37,107 nt of DNA from Paracoccaceae bacterium (GTDB taxonomy: Bacteria; Pseudomonadota; Alphaproteobacteria; Rhodobacterales; Rhodobacteraceae): contig JANSYF010000035.1 in assembly GCA_024742575.1 (NCBI GenBank), positions 1 to 37,107 of the forward strand. Direction: 5' to 3'. How positions within the stretch are numbered: position 1 is the first letter of the stretch; each line of letters begins with the position of its first letter. This document shows, piece by piece, positions 24,318-33,005 of this stretch. Below the pieces are notes generated by a model. The model worked only from the letters and a program-made list of their open reading frames with translations, had not been told where the DNA came from and made no database searches. The position numbers were made by a program, and so were the translations under genes.

Positions 24318-26006
24318 ATGGCCCATGACGGACAAGACCTGACCCTGACCACCGAAACAATCCTGCCCGACCTTCTGACACTGACAGGCGCGGCAATCGA
24401 ACCGGTGAATGCAATCCTAGAGTTGGCTAAGGCAAGCGTGCGCGACATGGTTCAGTCAGATGGTCGCGTATCCGGCGCCCTGATCGAAGAAAACCAGACC
24501 GCGGCACATGGGTTTGCTTGGCTGGCGACTTATGTAGAATCGCTGCGCCAGATGCAGGGTTGGGCAGAACGTCTGACTGCTGATGGCAAATTCGGTGAGG
24601 TCGAACAACTGATCCACCAGATCGCATTTGGTGAATACCTCTGGCAGATCTACGGTGGCATTCAGATGAACCAAGGCGAGATGGTTCGCCTTCAGGACAT
24701 TGGCCTCAGTCAAGATGACATGCGCGTTCTAATGACGCCCGAGGTCATGCAACTGACCCAAAGCGGAAACACTCAAGCGGCCCGTGTTCGCCTAGTAGAG
24801 CTGATGCAGGAACGCAGCGCGGAACTGACCGTCGGCGCATGCGGGCTCGATGAAGAGCTTGATATGATCCGCGAGCAATTCCGCCGCTTCTCGCTCGATA
24901 AAGTGGAACCCTACGCGCACGAATGGCACCTCAAGGATGAGCTCATCCCGATGGAAATCATCGACGAGCTGGCTGAAATGGGCGTGTTCGGCCTCACCAT
25001 CCCCGAAGAACATGGCGGTTTTGGCCTGACCAAGAACTCCATGTGCGTGGTCTCCGAAGAACTCTCGCGCGGCTATATCGGCGTAGGCTCACTTGGCACC
25101 CGTTTCGAGATTGCAGCCGAGCTGGTGATCGCGGGCGGGACTGACGAACAAAAAGCCAAATGGCTGCCAGGCTTCGCTTCCGGTGAAATCCTTCCTACGG
25201 CCGTTTTCACCGAACCGAACACCGGCTCCGACCTCGGATCGCTGCGCACCAAAGCCGTCAAAGACGAAAATGGCGATTGGGTCATCAACGGCAACAAGAC
25301 GTGGATCACCCATGCCGCCCGGACTCATGTGATGACCGTTCTGGCCCGCACTGTTCCCGACACAACGGACTACCGTGGATTGTCAATGTTCCTTGCCGAA
25401 AAGACCCCCGGCACCGACGAAGCGCCTTGGCAAGACCCCGGCATTTCGGGTGGCGAGATCGAAGTCCTCGGCTATCGTGGCATGAAGGAATACACGCTCA
25501 ACTTCGACGACTTCAAAGTGAAGGGCGAGAACCTACTCGGCATGGAAGAGGGTAAAGGCTTCAAACAACTCATGGAGACGTTTGAGTCGGCCCGCATCCA
25601 GACCGCCGCCCGCGCGATTGGCGTTGCGCAATCCGCGCTAGACGAAGGCATGAAGTATGCGCAGGACCGCAAGCAGTTCGGCAAATCGCTGATCCACTTC
25701 CCACGCGTCGCGTCAAAACTGGCAATGATGGCGGTCGAGATCATGATCGCGCGTCAGCTCACATACTTCTCAGCCCGTGAAAAAGACGAAGGCCGCCGCT
25801 GCGACCTCGAAGCAGGGATGGCAAAGCTGCTTGGCGCTCGCGTGGCATGGGCTGCCGCAGACAACGCGTTGCAAATCCATGGCGGCAACGGTTTCGCGCT
25901 GGAATACAAAATCAGCCGCATCCTGTGTGACGCGCGCATCCTGAACATCTTTGAAGGGGCTGCCGAAATTCAGGCGCAGGTCATCGCGCGGCGCCTACTG
26001 GGGTAA
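24318..26006 (+). CDS. mcd: (2S)-methylsuccinyl-CoA dehydrogenase
   Basis: An acyl-CoA dehydrogenase of 562 residues with an extra N-terminal domain of about 150-170 residues before the usual ACAD fold; this extension and the sequence identify Mcd, the flavoenzyme oxidising (2S)-methylsuccinyl-CoA to mesaconyl-CoA in the ethylmalonyl-CoA pathway of acetyl-CoA assimilation. ACAD blocks include GLTIPEEHGGFGLTKN, AVFTEPNTGSDLGSLRTKA, GNKTWITHA, YAQDRKQFGKSL, ALQIHGGNGFALEYKISRI and the C-terminal NIFEGAAEIQAQVIARRLLG, where the ACAD catalytic Glu region lies. The ATG at 24318 has AAGGA eight bases upstream. Electrons go to ETF, whose genes are also here. In some genomes this gene is labelled as a plain acyl-CoA or isobutyryl-CoA dehydrogenase. 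Confidence 0.9.
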   Translation: MAHDGQDLTLTTETILPDLLTLTGAAIEPVNAILELAKASVRDMVQSDGRVSGALIEENQTAAHGFAWLATYVESLRQMQGWAERLTADGKFGEVEQLIHQIAFGEYLWQIYGGIQMNQGEMVRLQDIGLSQDDMRVLMTPEVMQLTQSGNTQAARVRLVELMQERSAELTVGACGLDEELDMIREQFRRFSLDKVEPYAHEWHLKDELIPMEIIDELAEMGVFGLTIPEEHGGFGLTKNSMCVVSEELSRGYIGVGSLGTRFEIAAELVIAGGTDEQKAKWLPGFASGEILPTAVFTEPNTGSDLGSLRTKAVKDENGDWVINGNKTWITHAARTHVMTVLARTVPDTTDYRGLSMFLAEKTPGTDEAPWQDPGISGGEIEVLGYRGMKEYTLNFDDFKVKGENLLGMEEGKGFKQLMETFESARIQTAARAIGVAQSALDEGMKYAQDRKQFGKSLIHFPRVASKLAMMAVEIMIARQLTYFSAREKDEGRRCDLEAGMAKLLGARVAWAAADNALQIHGGNGFALEYKISRILCDARILNIFEGAAEIQAQVIARRLLG

Positions 26007-26030
26007 AGCAACTCAAGAAAAAATCAAACC

Positions 26031-26062
26031 AAGGCCGGGCATTTTGTCCGGCCTTCTTTTTT
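26031..26062 (+). terminator. Intrinsic terminator of mcd
   Basis: AAGGCCGG (26031-26038) pairs with CCGGCCTT (26048-26055) and is followed by CTTTTTT. It stands 25 bases after the mcd stop. Confidence 0.88.
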
Positions 26063-26080
26063 GAGCAACCTCCAACTCCT

Positions 26081-26094
26081 CTGATCTGCATCAA
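26081..26094. promoter_or_regulatory. FNR/FnrL-type box upstream of the AhpD-like gene
   Basis: CTGATCTGCATCAA matches the FNR consensus TTGAT-N4-ATCAA at nine of ten defined positions (only the first base differs). It lies 56 bases before the start codon of the AhpD-like gene, with room for activation of a promoter at about -41.5. Confidence 0.5.
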
Positions 26095-26149
26095 GGACTG
26101 CGAAGCGCTTGAATGCTCTTGCACACCCAACACATCGCAGGAGCACGAT

Positions 26150-26485
26150 ATGAGCTGGAAAACCAAACTCAACGACACCAAGGCGCAGTTGAAATCCCTC
26201 AACGCGACAATCCCCGATACAACCGCCGCCTTTGGTGGCTTGGGAAAAACGGTCAAAAAAGACGCCGCCCTGACCTTTAAGGAAAAGGAATACGTGGCCT
26301 TGGGCATTGCCGTTGCCACGCGATGCGAACCGTGCATCCTTTTCCACACCGAGGCATTAATCCGTCTAGGTGCAACACGCGAGGAGGTGTCTGAGGTGCT
26401 GGCAACGTGCATCCAGATGGGCGGTGGGCCTGGCCTGATGTATGCCGGTAAGGCATTGGAAGTTTTCGACGAACTCGCGGCCTAA
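26150..26485 (+). CDS. Carboxymuconolactone decarboxylase / AhpD-like protein
   Basis: A 111-residue all-helical protein of the carboxymuconolactone decarboxylase (CMD)/AhpD superfamily. It carries the AhpD redox core: Glu47, then Cys59-Glu-Pro-Cys62 and His66 (pattern E-x11-CxxC-x3-H), which in AhpD supports disulfide reductase or peroxidase-linked activity. A true decarboxylase would lack the CxxC pair, so a thiol-redox role is more likely. The ATG follows CAGGAGCACGAT, a good ribosome-binding site. It stands alone between the mcd terminator and the EF-hand gene, with an FNR-like box upstream suggesting control by oxygen or nitric oxide. Confidence 0.9.
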   Translation: MSWKTKLNDTKAQLKSLNATIPDTTAAFGGLGKTVKKDAALTFKEKEYVALGIAVATRCEPCILFHTEALIRLGATREEVSEVLATCIQMGGGPGLMYAGKALEVFDELAA

Positions 26486-26527
26486 GCCTGCGACACTTTG
26501 GGGGGATGTAGATTAGGAATCTTGGCA

Positions 26528-26555
26528 ATACATATTCCAAATAATTAATATGTAT
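26528..26555. repeat. AT-rich palindrome overlapping the likely EF-hand gene promoter
   Basis: ATACATATT (26528-26536) and AATATGTAT (26547-26555) form perfect 9-base arms around a 10-base spacer. A possible -35 TTGGCA (26522-26527) and -10 TAATAT (26546-26551, 18-base spacing) embrace it. The right arm ends one base before the ribosome-binding GAGGT, so operator and RNA hairpin readings are both open. Confidence 0.45.
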
Positions 26556-26564
26556 GAGGTCATC

Positions 26565-26996
26565 ATGTCTAAATCCCCCTTCATTCTTGCCTTGCTGCTC
26601 GCAGCGACAACAGCAACAGCCCAGCAAGGCGTGCCCGGAGGGCATTTCGTCGAAAACTGGGATTTGGACGGTGATGGTGAGGTAACCCTCGCCGAAGCCA
26701 CGGAACGTCGCGGTGACGTGTTCATGACCTTCGATGCCGATGAAAATGGCATGCTCACCAGCGAAGAGCACGACCTCTTTGACGAAGCGCGTGAGCTCGA
26801 CATGGCGGAAAACGGCGAAGGCCATGGCACCGGGAAACGCAACCCTGCGAATGGTATGCTGCGCGAAGTGACGGACGCCAATGGCGATGGAAACGTCACC
26901 CGCGAAGAATTTCTGGATGCCGTCCCGGCGTGGTTCGCTGGTATGGATCGCAACGGCGACAAAGTTGTCACCACAGCAGATTTCGGCCGAGGGTAA
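26565..26996 (+). CDS. Exported EF-hand calcium-binding protein
   Basis: A 143-residue protein with an N-terminal signal peptide (residues 1-19, likely cut near ATA/QQG) and four EF-hand-like loops: D33-LDGDGEVTLA-E44, D57-ADENGMLTSE-E68, D104-ANGDGNVTRE-E115 and D128-RNGDKVVTTA-D139. The first three have good Ca2+ ligand spacing; the fourth ends in Asp. It should bind calcium in the periplasm or outside the cell; partner unknown. Start ATG 26565 has GAGG five bases upstream; an earlier in-frame ATG at 26550 would lie inside the palindrome and spoil the signal peptide. Codon use and the Asp/Glu-rich composition are consistent with the family. Confidence 0.9.
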   Translation: MSKSPFILALLLAATTATAQQGVPGGHFVENWDLDGDGEVTLAEATERRGDVFMTFDADENGMLTSEEHDLFDEARELDMAENGEGHGTGKRNPANGMLREVTDANGDGNVTREEFLDAVPAWFAGMDRNGDKVVTTADFGRG

Positions 26997-27032
26997 AGCT
27001 TGCCGCCTGACATCGGCATTTTTCCGTCAACG

Positions 27033-27060
27033 AAAAAACCGGACGCGTTGACGCGTCCGG
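27033..27060 (-). terminator. Intrinsic terminator of the GcvT-fused oxidoreductase gene
   Basis: CCGGACGCG (27039-27047) and CGCGTCCGG (27052-27060) form a perfect 9-base-pair stem with a TTGA loop. On the minus strand it is followed by six T residues (27033-27038 read as A on the plus strand), so it terminates the minus-strand gene, 11 bases past its stop. Confidence 0.88.
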
Positions 27061-27071
27061 GTCCACGCAGA

Positions 27072-29570
27072 TCAGCCGTCGATGCGGATGACTTCGTTTT
27101 TGGGATCATACGGGCTGTCTTCCACAACTGCAGCATCCCATAACTGGTCGAACATCTTGACCTTAAGCTTTGTCCCAGGCACCGCTAGTTCGGGCTTCAC
27201 ATAGCCCATTCCGATGGATTTCCCGAACGCCACCGAATAACCGCCCGACGTCAGACGGCCAACGCGGGTATCTCCATCATAAAGCGCCTCCCGGCCCCAC
27301 GGATCGGCATCGTCCGGCCCATCGATCAGCAGCGTGCAGCACTTGGAGCGCACGCCGGTCTTTTCCAGCGCGGCCTTCCCGTGGAACTCCTTGCTCAGAT
27401 CGACAAACCGCGGCAGATCGGCTTCCAAGGGCGTCGCATCACGGCCCAGTTCGTTCCCGAAGGCACGGTAGGACTTTTCCTGACGCAGCCAGTTCTGGGC
27501 CCGCGCACCCACCAGCTTCATATCGTGCTTGGCACCCGCTGCCATCAATTGATCCCACAGGTAGTTCTGCATCTCGATCGGGTGATGCAATTCCCAGCCC
27601 AACTCACCGGTATAGGCCACACGTATCGCGCGCACTGGGCACATGCCCAGTTCGATGTCGCGACAGGTCAGCCAAGGGAAGCGCTTATTGCCCAGAACGG
27701 TTTCGGGATCGGCGTCCTTGACGATCTCATTTAGCACGTCGCGCGACTTTGGCCCTGCGATGGCGAAGACCCCCCATTGCGTGGTCACGTCCTGAATTTC
27801 GACATAGCCGAATTCGCCTGCTTTATCCTCGGCCGCCTTGCGCAGGTAATCTGCGTCATAAGCCGTCCACGCTCCTGCCGACACGAGGTAGTATTCATTC
27901 TCGCCCACCCGAACGATCGTGTATTCCGTGCGTGTCGTACCGTGATCGGTCAGCGCATAGGTCAGGTTGATACGGCCGATCTTGGGCAGTTTGTTGCAGG
28001 TGAACCAGTCAAGAAACTCGGTCGCGCCCGGTCCTTTGACGAGGTGCTTCGTAAATGCCGTCGCGTCGATCAGGCCAACACCTTCGCGGATCGCCTTAGC
28101 CTCTTCGACGGCATACTGCCACCAGCCGCCGCGCTTGAACGATCGCGCGTCGTGATCAAAGATCTCATCCGCATCCAGCGGCCCATAATAGTTGGGACGT
28201 TCCCAACCATTCACACAGCCAAATTGCGCGCCCAGCGCTTTTTGGCGGTCATACGCCGGGGCCGTCCGTAGTGGACGGCAGGCAGGCCGCTCTTCGTCCG
28301 GGTGGTGCAGGATATAGACGTGCTCATACGCTTCTTCGTTCTTGCGCGCGGCGTATTCAGTGGTCATCCAAGACCCGTAGCGTTTGGGGTCAAGAGAGGC
28401 CATGTCGATCTCGGCCTCGCCCTCAACCATCAACTGTGCAAGGTAATAACCGGTGCCACCTGCGGCCGTGATACCAAACGAGAACCCTTCAGCCAGCCAC
28501 ATGTTGCGCAGGCCCGGAGCAGGACCGACAAGTGGATTGCCATCGGGTGTGTAGCATATTGGGCCGTTGAAATCGTCTTTAAGACCAACCGTTTCCGACG
28601 ACGGAATCCGGTGAATCATGCTCATATACTCTTCTTCAATACGGTCCAAATCCAGCGGGAACAGGTCGGCCCGGAAACTGTCGGGGACGCCATACTCGAA
28701 CCGCGCAGGGGCGTTGCGCTCGTATGGGCCAAGAATCCAGCCGCCACGCTCTTCGCGCACGTACCATTTCGCGTCCGCATCACGCAGCACTGGATGTTCA
28801 CCGTTCGTCTTGCGCCATTCCACCAGCGCAGGATCTGGCTCAGTCACGATGAACTGGTGTTCAACTGGGATTGCAGGAATCTTCAGCTTTAAAAGTTTTG
28901 CCGTCCGCTGTGGGTGGTTGCCGGTTGCAGTCACAACATGTTCGGCATGAATGACGATCTGCTCGTCCGACGGCACAAGGTTGCCGCCTTTTTCCACCAT
29001 CTTGGTGCAGGTCACATCCCAATGATCACCCGTCCAGTGGAACGCGTCCGCTTGCCACTTGCGTTCGATCATCACACCGCGCTGACGGGCACCTTTGGCC
29101 ATCGCCATAGTGACATCAGCGGGGTTAATGTAGCCATCAGTCGGATGATAGATCGCGCCGACCAGATCGTCGCAATTCAGCAGCGGATACCGCTCTTTGA
29201 TCTGCGAAGGCTTGAGCCATTCGTACGGCACATCACAGGTTTCCGCCGTGGTGGCGTAAACCATGTATTCATCCATCCGCGCTTGTGTCTGAGCCATCCG
29301 CAGGTTGCCGACAACCGAGAACCCGGCATTCAGCCCGGTTTCTTCCTCAAGCGTCTTGTAGAACTTGATCGAGTAGTCGTGAATGTGGGTCGTGGCGTAG
29401 GACATGTTGAAATACGGCAGCAAACCCGCCGCATGCCACGTCGACCCCGACGTCAACTCATCCCGTTCCAGCAGCATCACATCGTCCCAGCCAGCGCGGG
29501 CGAGGTGATAGGCAATTGAGGTGCCGACAGCGCCGCCACCGACAACCAAAGCTTTGACATGCGTTTTCAT
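27072..29570 (-). CDS. Dimethylglycine/sarcosine dehydrogenase-like FAD oxidoreductase with GcvT domain
   Basis: An 832-residue fusion: an N-terminal FAD-binding DAO-type oxidoreductase (about residues 1-400) and a C-terminal aminomethyltransferase (GcvT) folate-binding domain (about 430-832). The dinucleotide motif VVGGGAVGTS starts at residue 9, and His46 in SGSTWHAAGL matches the residue that binds FAD covalently in dimethylglycine and sarcosine dehydrogenases. The GcvT half shows GLIDATAFTKHLVKGPGA, VAYTGELGWELH and the final barrel with RVGRLTSGGYS. Such enzymes oxidatively demethylate N-methylated glycines, hand the one-carbon unit to tetrahydrofolate and electrons to ETF. The exact substrate is not decided by sequence. 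ATG preceded by GGAG nine bases upstream; single gene with its own terminator. Confidence 0.87.
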   Translation of the reverse strand: MKTHVKALVVGGGAVGTSIAYHLARAGWDDVMLLERDELTSGSTWHAAGLLPYFNMSYATTHIHDYSIKFYKTLEEETGLNAGFSVVGNLRMAQTQARMDEYMVYATTAETCDVPYEWLKPSQIKERYPLLNCDDLVGAIYHPTDGYINPADVTMAMAKGARQRGVMIERKWQADAFHWTGDHWDVTCTKMVEKGGNLVPSDEQIVIHAEHVVTATGNHPQRTAKLLKLKIPAIPVEHQFIVTEPDPALVEWRKTNGEHPVLRDADAKWYVREERGGWILGPYERNAPARFEYGVPDSFRADLFPLDLDRIEEEYMSMIHRIPSSETVGLKDDFNGPICYTPDGNPLVGPAPGLRNMWLAEGFSFGITAAGGTGYYLAQLMVEGEAEIDMASLDPKRYGSWMTTEYAARKNEEAYEHVYILHHPDEERPACRPLRTAPAYDRQKALGAQFGCVNGWERPNYYGPLDADEIFDHDARSFKRGGWWQYAVEEAKAIREGVGLIDATAFTKHLVKGPGATEFLDWFTCNKLPKIGRINLTYALTDHGTTRTEYTIVRVGENEYYLVSAGAWTAYDADYLRKAAEDKAGEFGYVEIQDVTTQWGVFAIAGPKSRDVLNEIVKDADPETVLGNKRFPWLTCRDIELGMCPVRAIRVAYTGELGWELHHPIEMQNYLWDQLMAAGAKHDMKLVGARAQNWLRQEKSYRAFGNELGRDATPLEADLPRFVDLSKEFHGKAALEKTGVRSKCCTLLIDGPDDADPWGREALYDGDTRVGRLTSGGYSVAFGKSIGMGYVKPELAVPGTKLKVKMFDQLWDAAVVEDSPYDPKNEVIRIDG

Positions 29571-29680
29571 GGGTCTTCACTCCAAGGCGTTCGACCCAGT
29601 GAATACCGTCACAGCGAACGCGCCGCCAAACCGCGCCGACACGTTGCAGTAGGAAAACGACGCGCAGTCGCTTACTCTGG

Positions 29681-30088
29681 TTATTGGAGGACGCGAGCGC
29701 GCGGGTAAAGAGACACTTCAGGCGCAAGCAATGTGCTTGCCGAGGCCAGAACTACTGTTTCTGCGATTTGCGTGGCCGAACCAGATGTCGCATGCAACGG
29801 ATCCGTGAAACGCTCTGGCAAACTAATTCCGACTTTGGCGAGCAAACCCGTTTCGTCGATCAAGACAACACCGCGCTTCGTGCCGGCCACCACCATGTCG
29901 AGTATCGAGAACGCAAACTCTGCTTCCGCGCCGTACCGGTCCATCACTGAAATTTTATATTCTTCGAAAGAATATTCGTAGTCGGCCACCTTGGCCTGAT
30001 GCGTGTAATCCCATGTTCCAACTACGCCGCACAATCCTGCAGCGTAGAACCCAAGCATGAAGACACTTTTTAACAACTTACCAATCAT
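29681..30088 (-). CDS. Hypothetical membrane-anchored protein
   Basis: A 135-residue protein I cannot assign. Residues about 5-27 form one hydrophobic helix (signal anchor or uncleaved signal), starting MIGKLLKSVFMLGFYAAGLC; the rest is soluble and probably periplasmic, with an acidic part (YEYSFEEYKISVMDRYGAEAE cannot be placed in a family) and an Ala/Ser/Thr-rich later part. Single Cys20 within the hydrophobic stretch is not in a good lipobox. The start ATG 30088 has GGGG five bases upstream; a 43-residue longer frame lacks support. It lies 110 bases before the oxidoreductase gene on the same strand, but no link is evident. Confidence 0.55.
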   Translation of the reverse strand: MIGKLLKSVFMLGFYAAGLCGVVGTWDYTHQAKVADYEYSFEEYKISVMDRYGAEAEFAFSILDMVVAGTKRGVVLIDETGLLAKVGISLPERFTDPLHATSGSATQIAETVVLASASTLLAPEVSLYPRARVLQ

Positions 30089-31466
<1,378 letters not shown>

Positions 31467-31504
31467 TCTGACCACCCAATTGTCCCAAGATATGGTAAGA
31501 GTGC

Positions 31505-31548
31505 GCGCAACCTGATCCGAAAACCGGTTCCCTTTTTTCGGGTTGCGC
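31505..31548 (+). other. Long hairpin between mreB and mreC
   Basis: GCGCAAC (31505-31511) pairs with GTTGCGC (31542-31548), and inside it CCGAAAA (31517-31523) pairs with TTTTCGG (31535-31541) over an 11-base loop; five bases bulge on the left. The stem ends three bases before the ribosome-binding site region of mreC. It lacks a downstream T run, so it is not a simple terminator. Confidence 0.5.
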
Positions 31549-31563
31549 TTGGAAAGGGAAGTT

Positions 31564-32469
31564 TTGGCGAAGAACGGCACCAACAGCGAAGACTACACAA
31601 CCCCGCTACGGAGGCTTCTGCTTGCGGTCGTTATCCTGTGTCTACTTGGCCTGTTCTTCATCTGGCGCATCGACAGCCCGCGTGTCGAACGGTTTCGTGC
31701 CGCCGTGATCGACACGGTCATGCCCAGTTTTGACTGGGCGATGGCCCCGGTTACCGCGACCGTGAACATCGTCCGCGATTTCCGCAGCTATCAGCGCATC
31801 TACGAACAGAATCAGGAACTGCGCCGCGAATTGCGCCAGATGACCGCGTGGAAAGAAGCTGCGCTTCAGCTCGAACAGGAAAACGCCAAGCTGCGCGACC
31901 TGAACAATGTACGCCTTGATCCTCGTCTGACTTACATCACCGGTGTGGTGCTGGCTGACTCCGGATCGCCCTTCCGCCAATCTGTTCTGATCAATGTCGG
32001 ATCACGTGATGGGATTGTTGACGGCTGGGCAACAATGGATGGCACTGGCCTTGTTGGGCGCATTTCGGGGGTCGGGCCAAACACCAGCCGCGTGATCATG
32101 CTTACCGACGCGACCAGCCGCATCCCCGCAACCATCCAACCCTCGGGGCAGCGTGCATTGATTGTTGGCGACAACACCTCCGCCCCACCTATCGACTTTC
32201 TGGAAAACCCCGATCAGGTTCGCCCCGGCGATCGCATTGTAACCTCTGGCGATGGCGATGTATTCCCACCTGGCCTGTTGATTGGACAAGTCGCCCAAGA
32301 CCCCGGTGGGCGCCTTCGCACAAGGCTGGCCGCAGACTATGAACGGCTCGAATTCCTACGCGTTCTGCGTGATCACGGCGCGCGCCGCGTATCAACCCCA
32401 TCCGCGCTTATCCTTCCGGAAACACCCCCCGGCATCACGGATGCCGCCGCAGCAGAGCCTGAACAGTGA
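31564..32469 (+). CDS. mreC: Rod shape-determining protein MreC
   Basis: The bitopic membrane scaffold of the elongasome, 301 residues: a short cytoplasmic N-terminus, a membrane helix at about 17-34 (LLLAVVILCLLGLFFIW), a coiled coil at about 75-110 (Glu/Gln/Leu-rich, from YEQNQELRRELRQM onward) and the periplasmic beta domain with TGVVLADSGSPFRQSVLINVG and VSNDG-like segments. It binds PBP2 and MreD. The start I prefer is TTG 31564, directly after AAAGGGAAG; an in-frame TTG at 31543 would fall within the hairpin stem. A TTG start is usually weak and may lower MreC relative to MreB. The stop overlaps the mreD start (GTGA). Confidence 0.9.
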   Translation: MAKNGTNSEDYTTPLRRLLLAVVILCLLGLFFIWRIDSPRVERFRAAVIDTVMPSFDWAMAPVTATVNIVRDFRSYQRIYEQNQELRRELRQMTAWKEAALQLEQENAKLRDLNNVRLDPRLTYITGVVLADSGSPFRQSVLINVGSRDGIVDGWATMDGTGLVGRISGVGPNTSRVIMLTDATSRIPATIQPSGQRALIVGDNTSAPPIDFLENPDQVRPGDRIVTSGDGDVFPPGLLIGQVAQDPGGRLRTRLAADYERLEFLRVLRDHGARRVSTPSALILPETPPGITDAAAAEPEQ

Positions 32470-33005
32470 TGGATTCGGGCGCTCTGCAAATCTGGGGTAT
32501 GCGCGTGCTGTTCATTCTGTTGACGCTGCTAATCCTGTTTTTCCACCTCTTGCCGCTCAATCCAGCCCCAAGCCAATGGGCCGGTCCCGACGTCTTGGTT
32601 GCGATGGTCTTTGCATGGGCGGTGCGTCGACCCGAATACGTACCGATCCTTCTGGTTGCGGGGGTCATGTTGCTGGCCGACATGATGCTGCAGCGCCCAC
32701 CCGGCCTCTGGTCGGTTTTGGTGGTTTGCGCGGTAGAATGGCTCAAATCTCGTGAAAGACGTCAGCGGGAAACGACTTTTGTTCTTGAATGGCTCACCTT
32801 CGCGGGTACCCTGATTGTGATTACAATCCTCTATCGCACGGTGATGATGGTCCTTATCCTGGCACCTGGCACGATAACTCTGAGCTTTGTTCAGGTGCTG
32901 ATGACAATAGTCATCTATCCGGCTGTGGTGGGCGTATCCTTTTTCTTGTTCGGTGTGCGCAGAGCCGCCCCCGGAGACATGGATAGGTTGGGACGAACGA
33001 TATGA
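32466..33005 (+). CDS. mreD: Rod shape-determining protein MreD
   Basis: A 179-residue integral membrane protein of five or six helices, MreD of the elongasome, which partners MreC. The first helix is at about residues 10-28 (VLFILLTLLILFFHLLPL), the motif GPDVLVAMVFAWAVRRPEY is typical of the alphaproteobacterial family, and the middle DMMLQRPPGLWSVLV is conserved. Start is GTG 32466, whose GTGA overlaps the mreC stop, or the next codon ATG 32469. Its end overlaps the mrdA start by four bases. Confidence 0.9.
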   Translation: MMDSGALQIWGMRVLFILLTLLILFFHLLPLNPAPSQWAGPDVLVAMVFAWAVRRPEYVPILLVAGVMLLADMMLQRPPGLWSVLVVCAVEWLKSRERRQRETTFVLEWLTFAGTLIVITILYRTVMMVLILAPGTITLSFVQVLMTIVIYPAVVGVSFFLFGVRRAAPGDMDRLGRTI

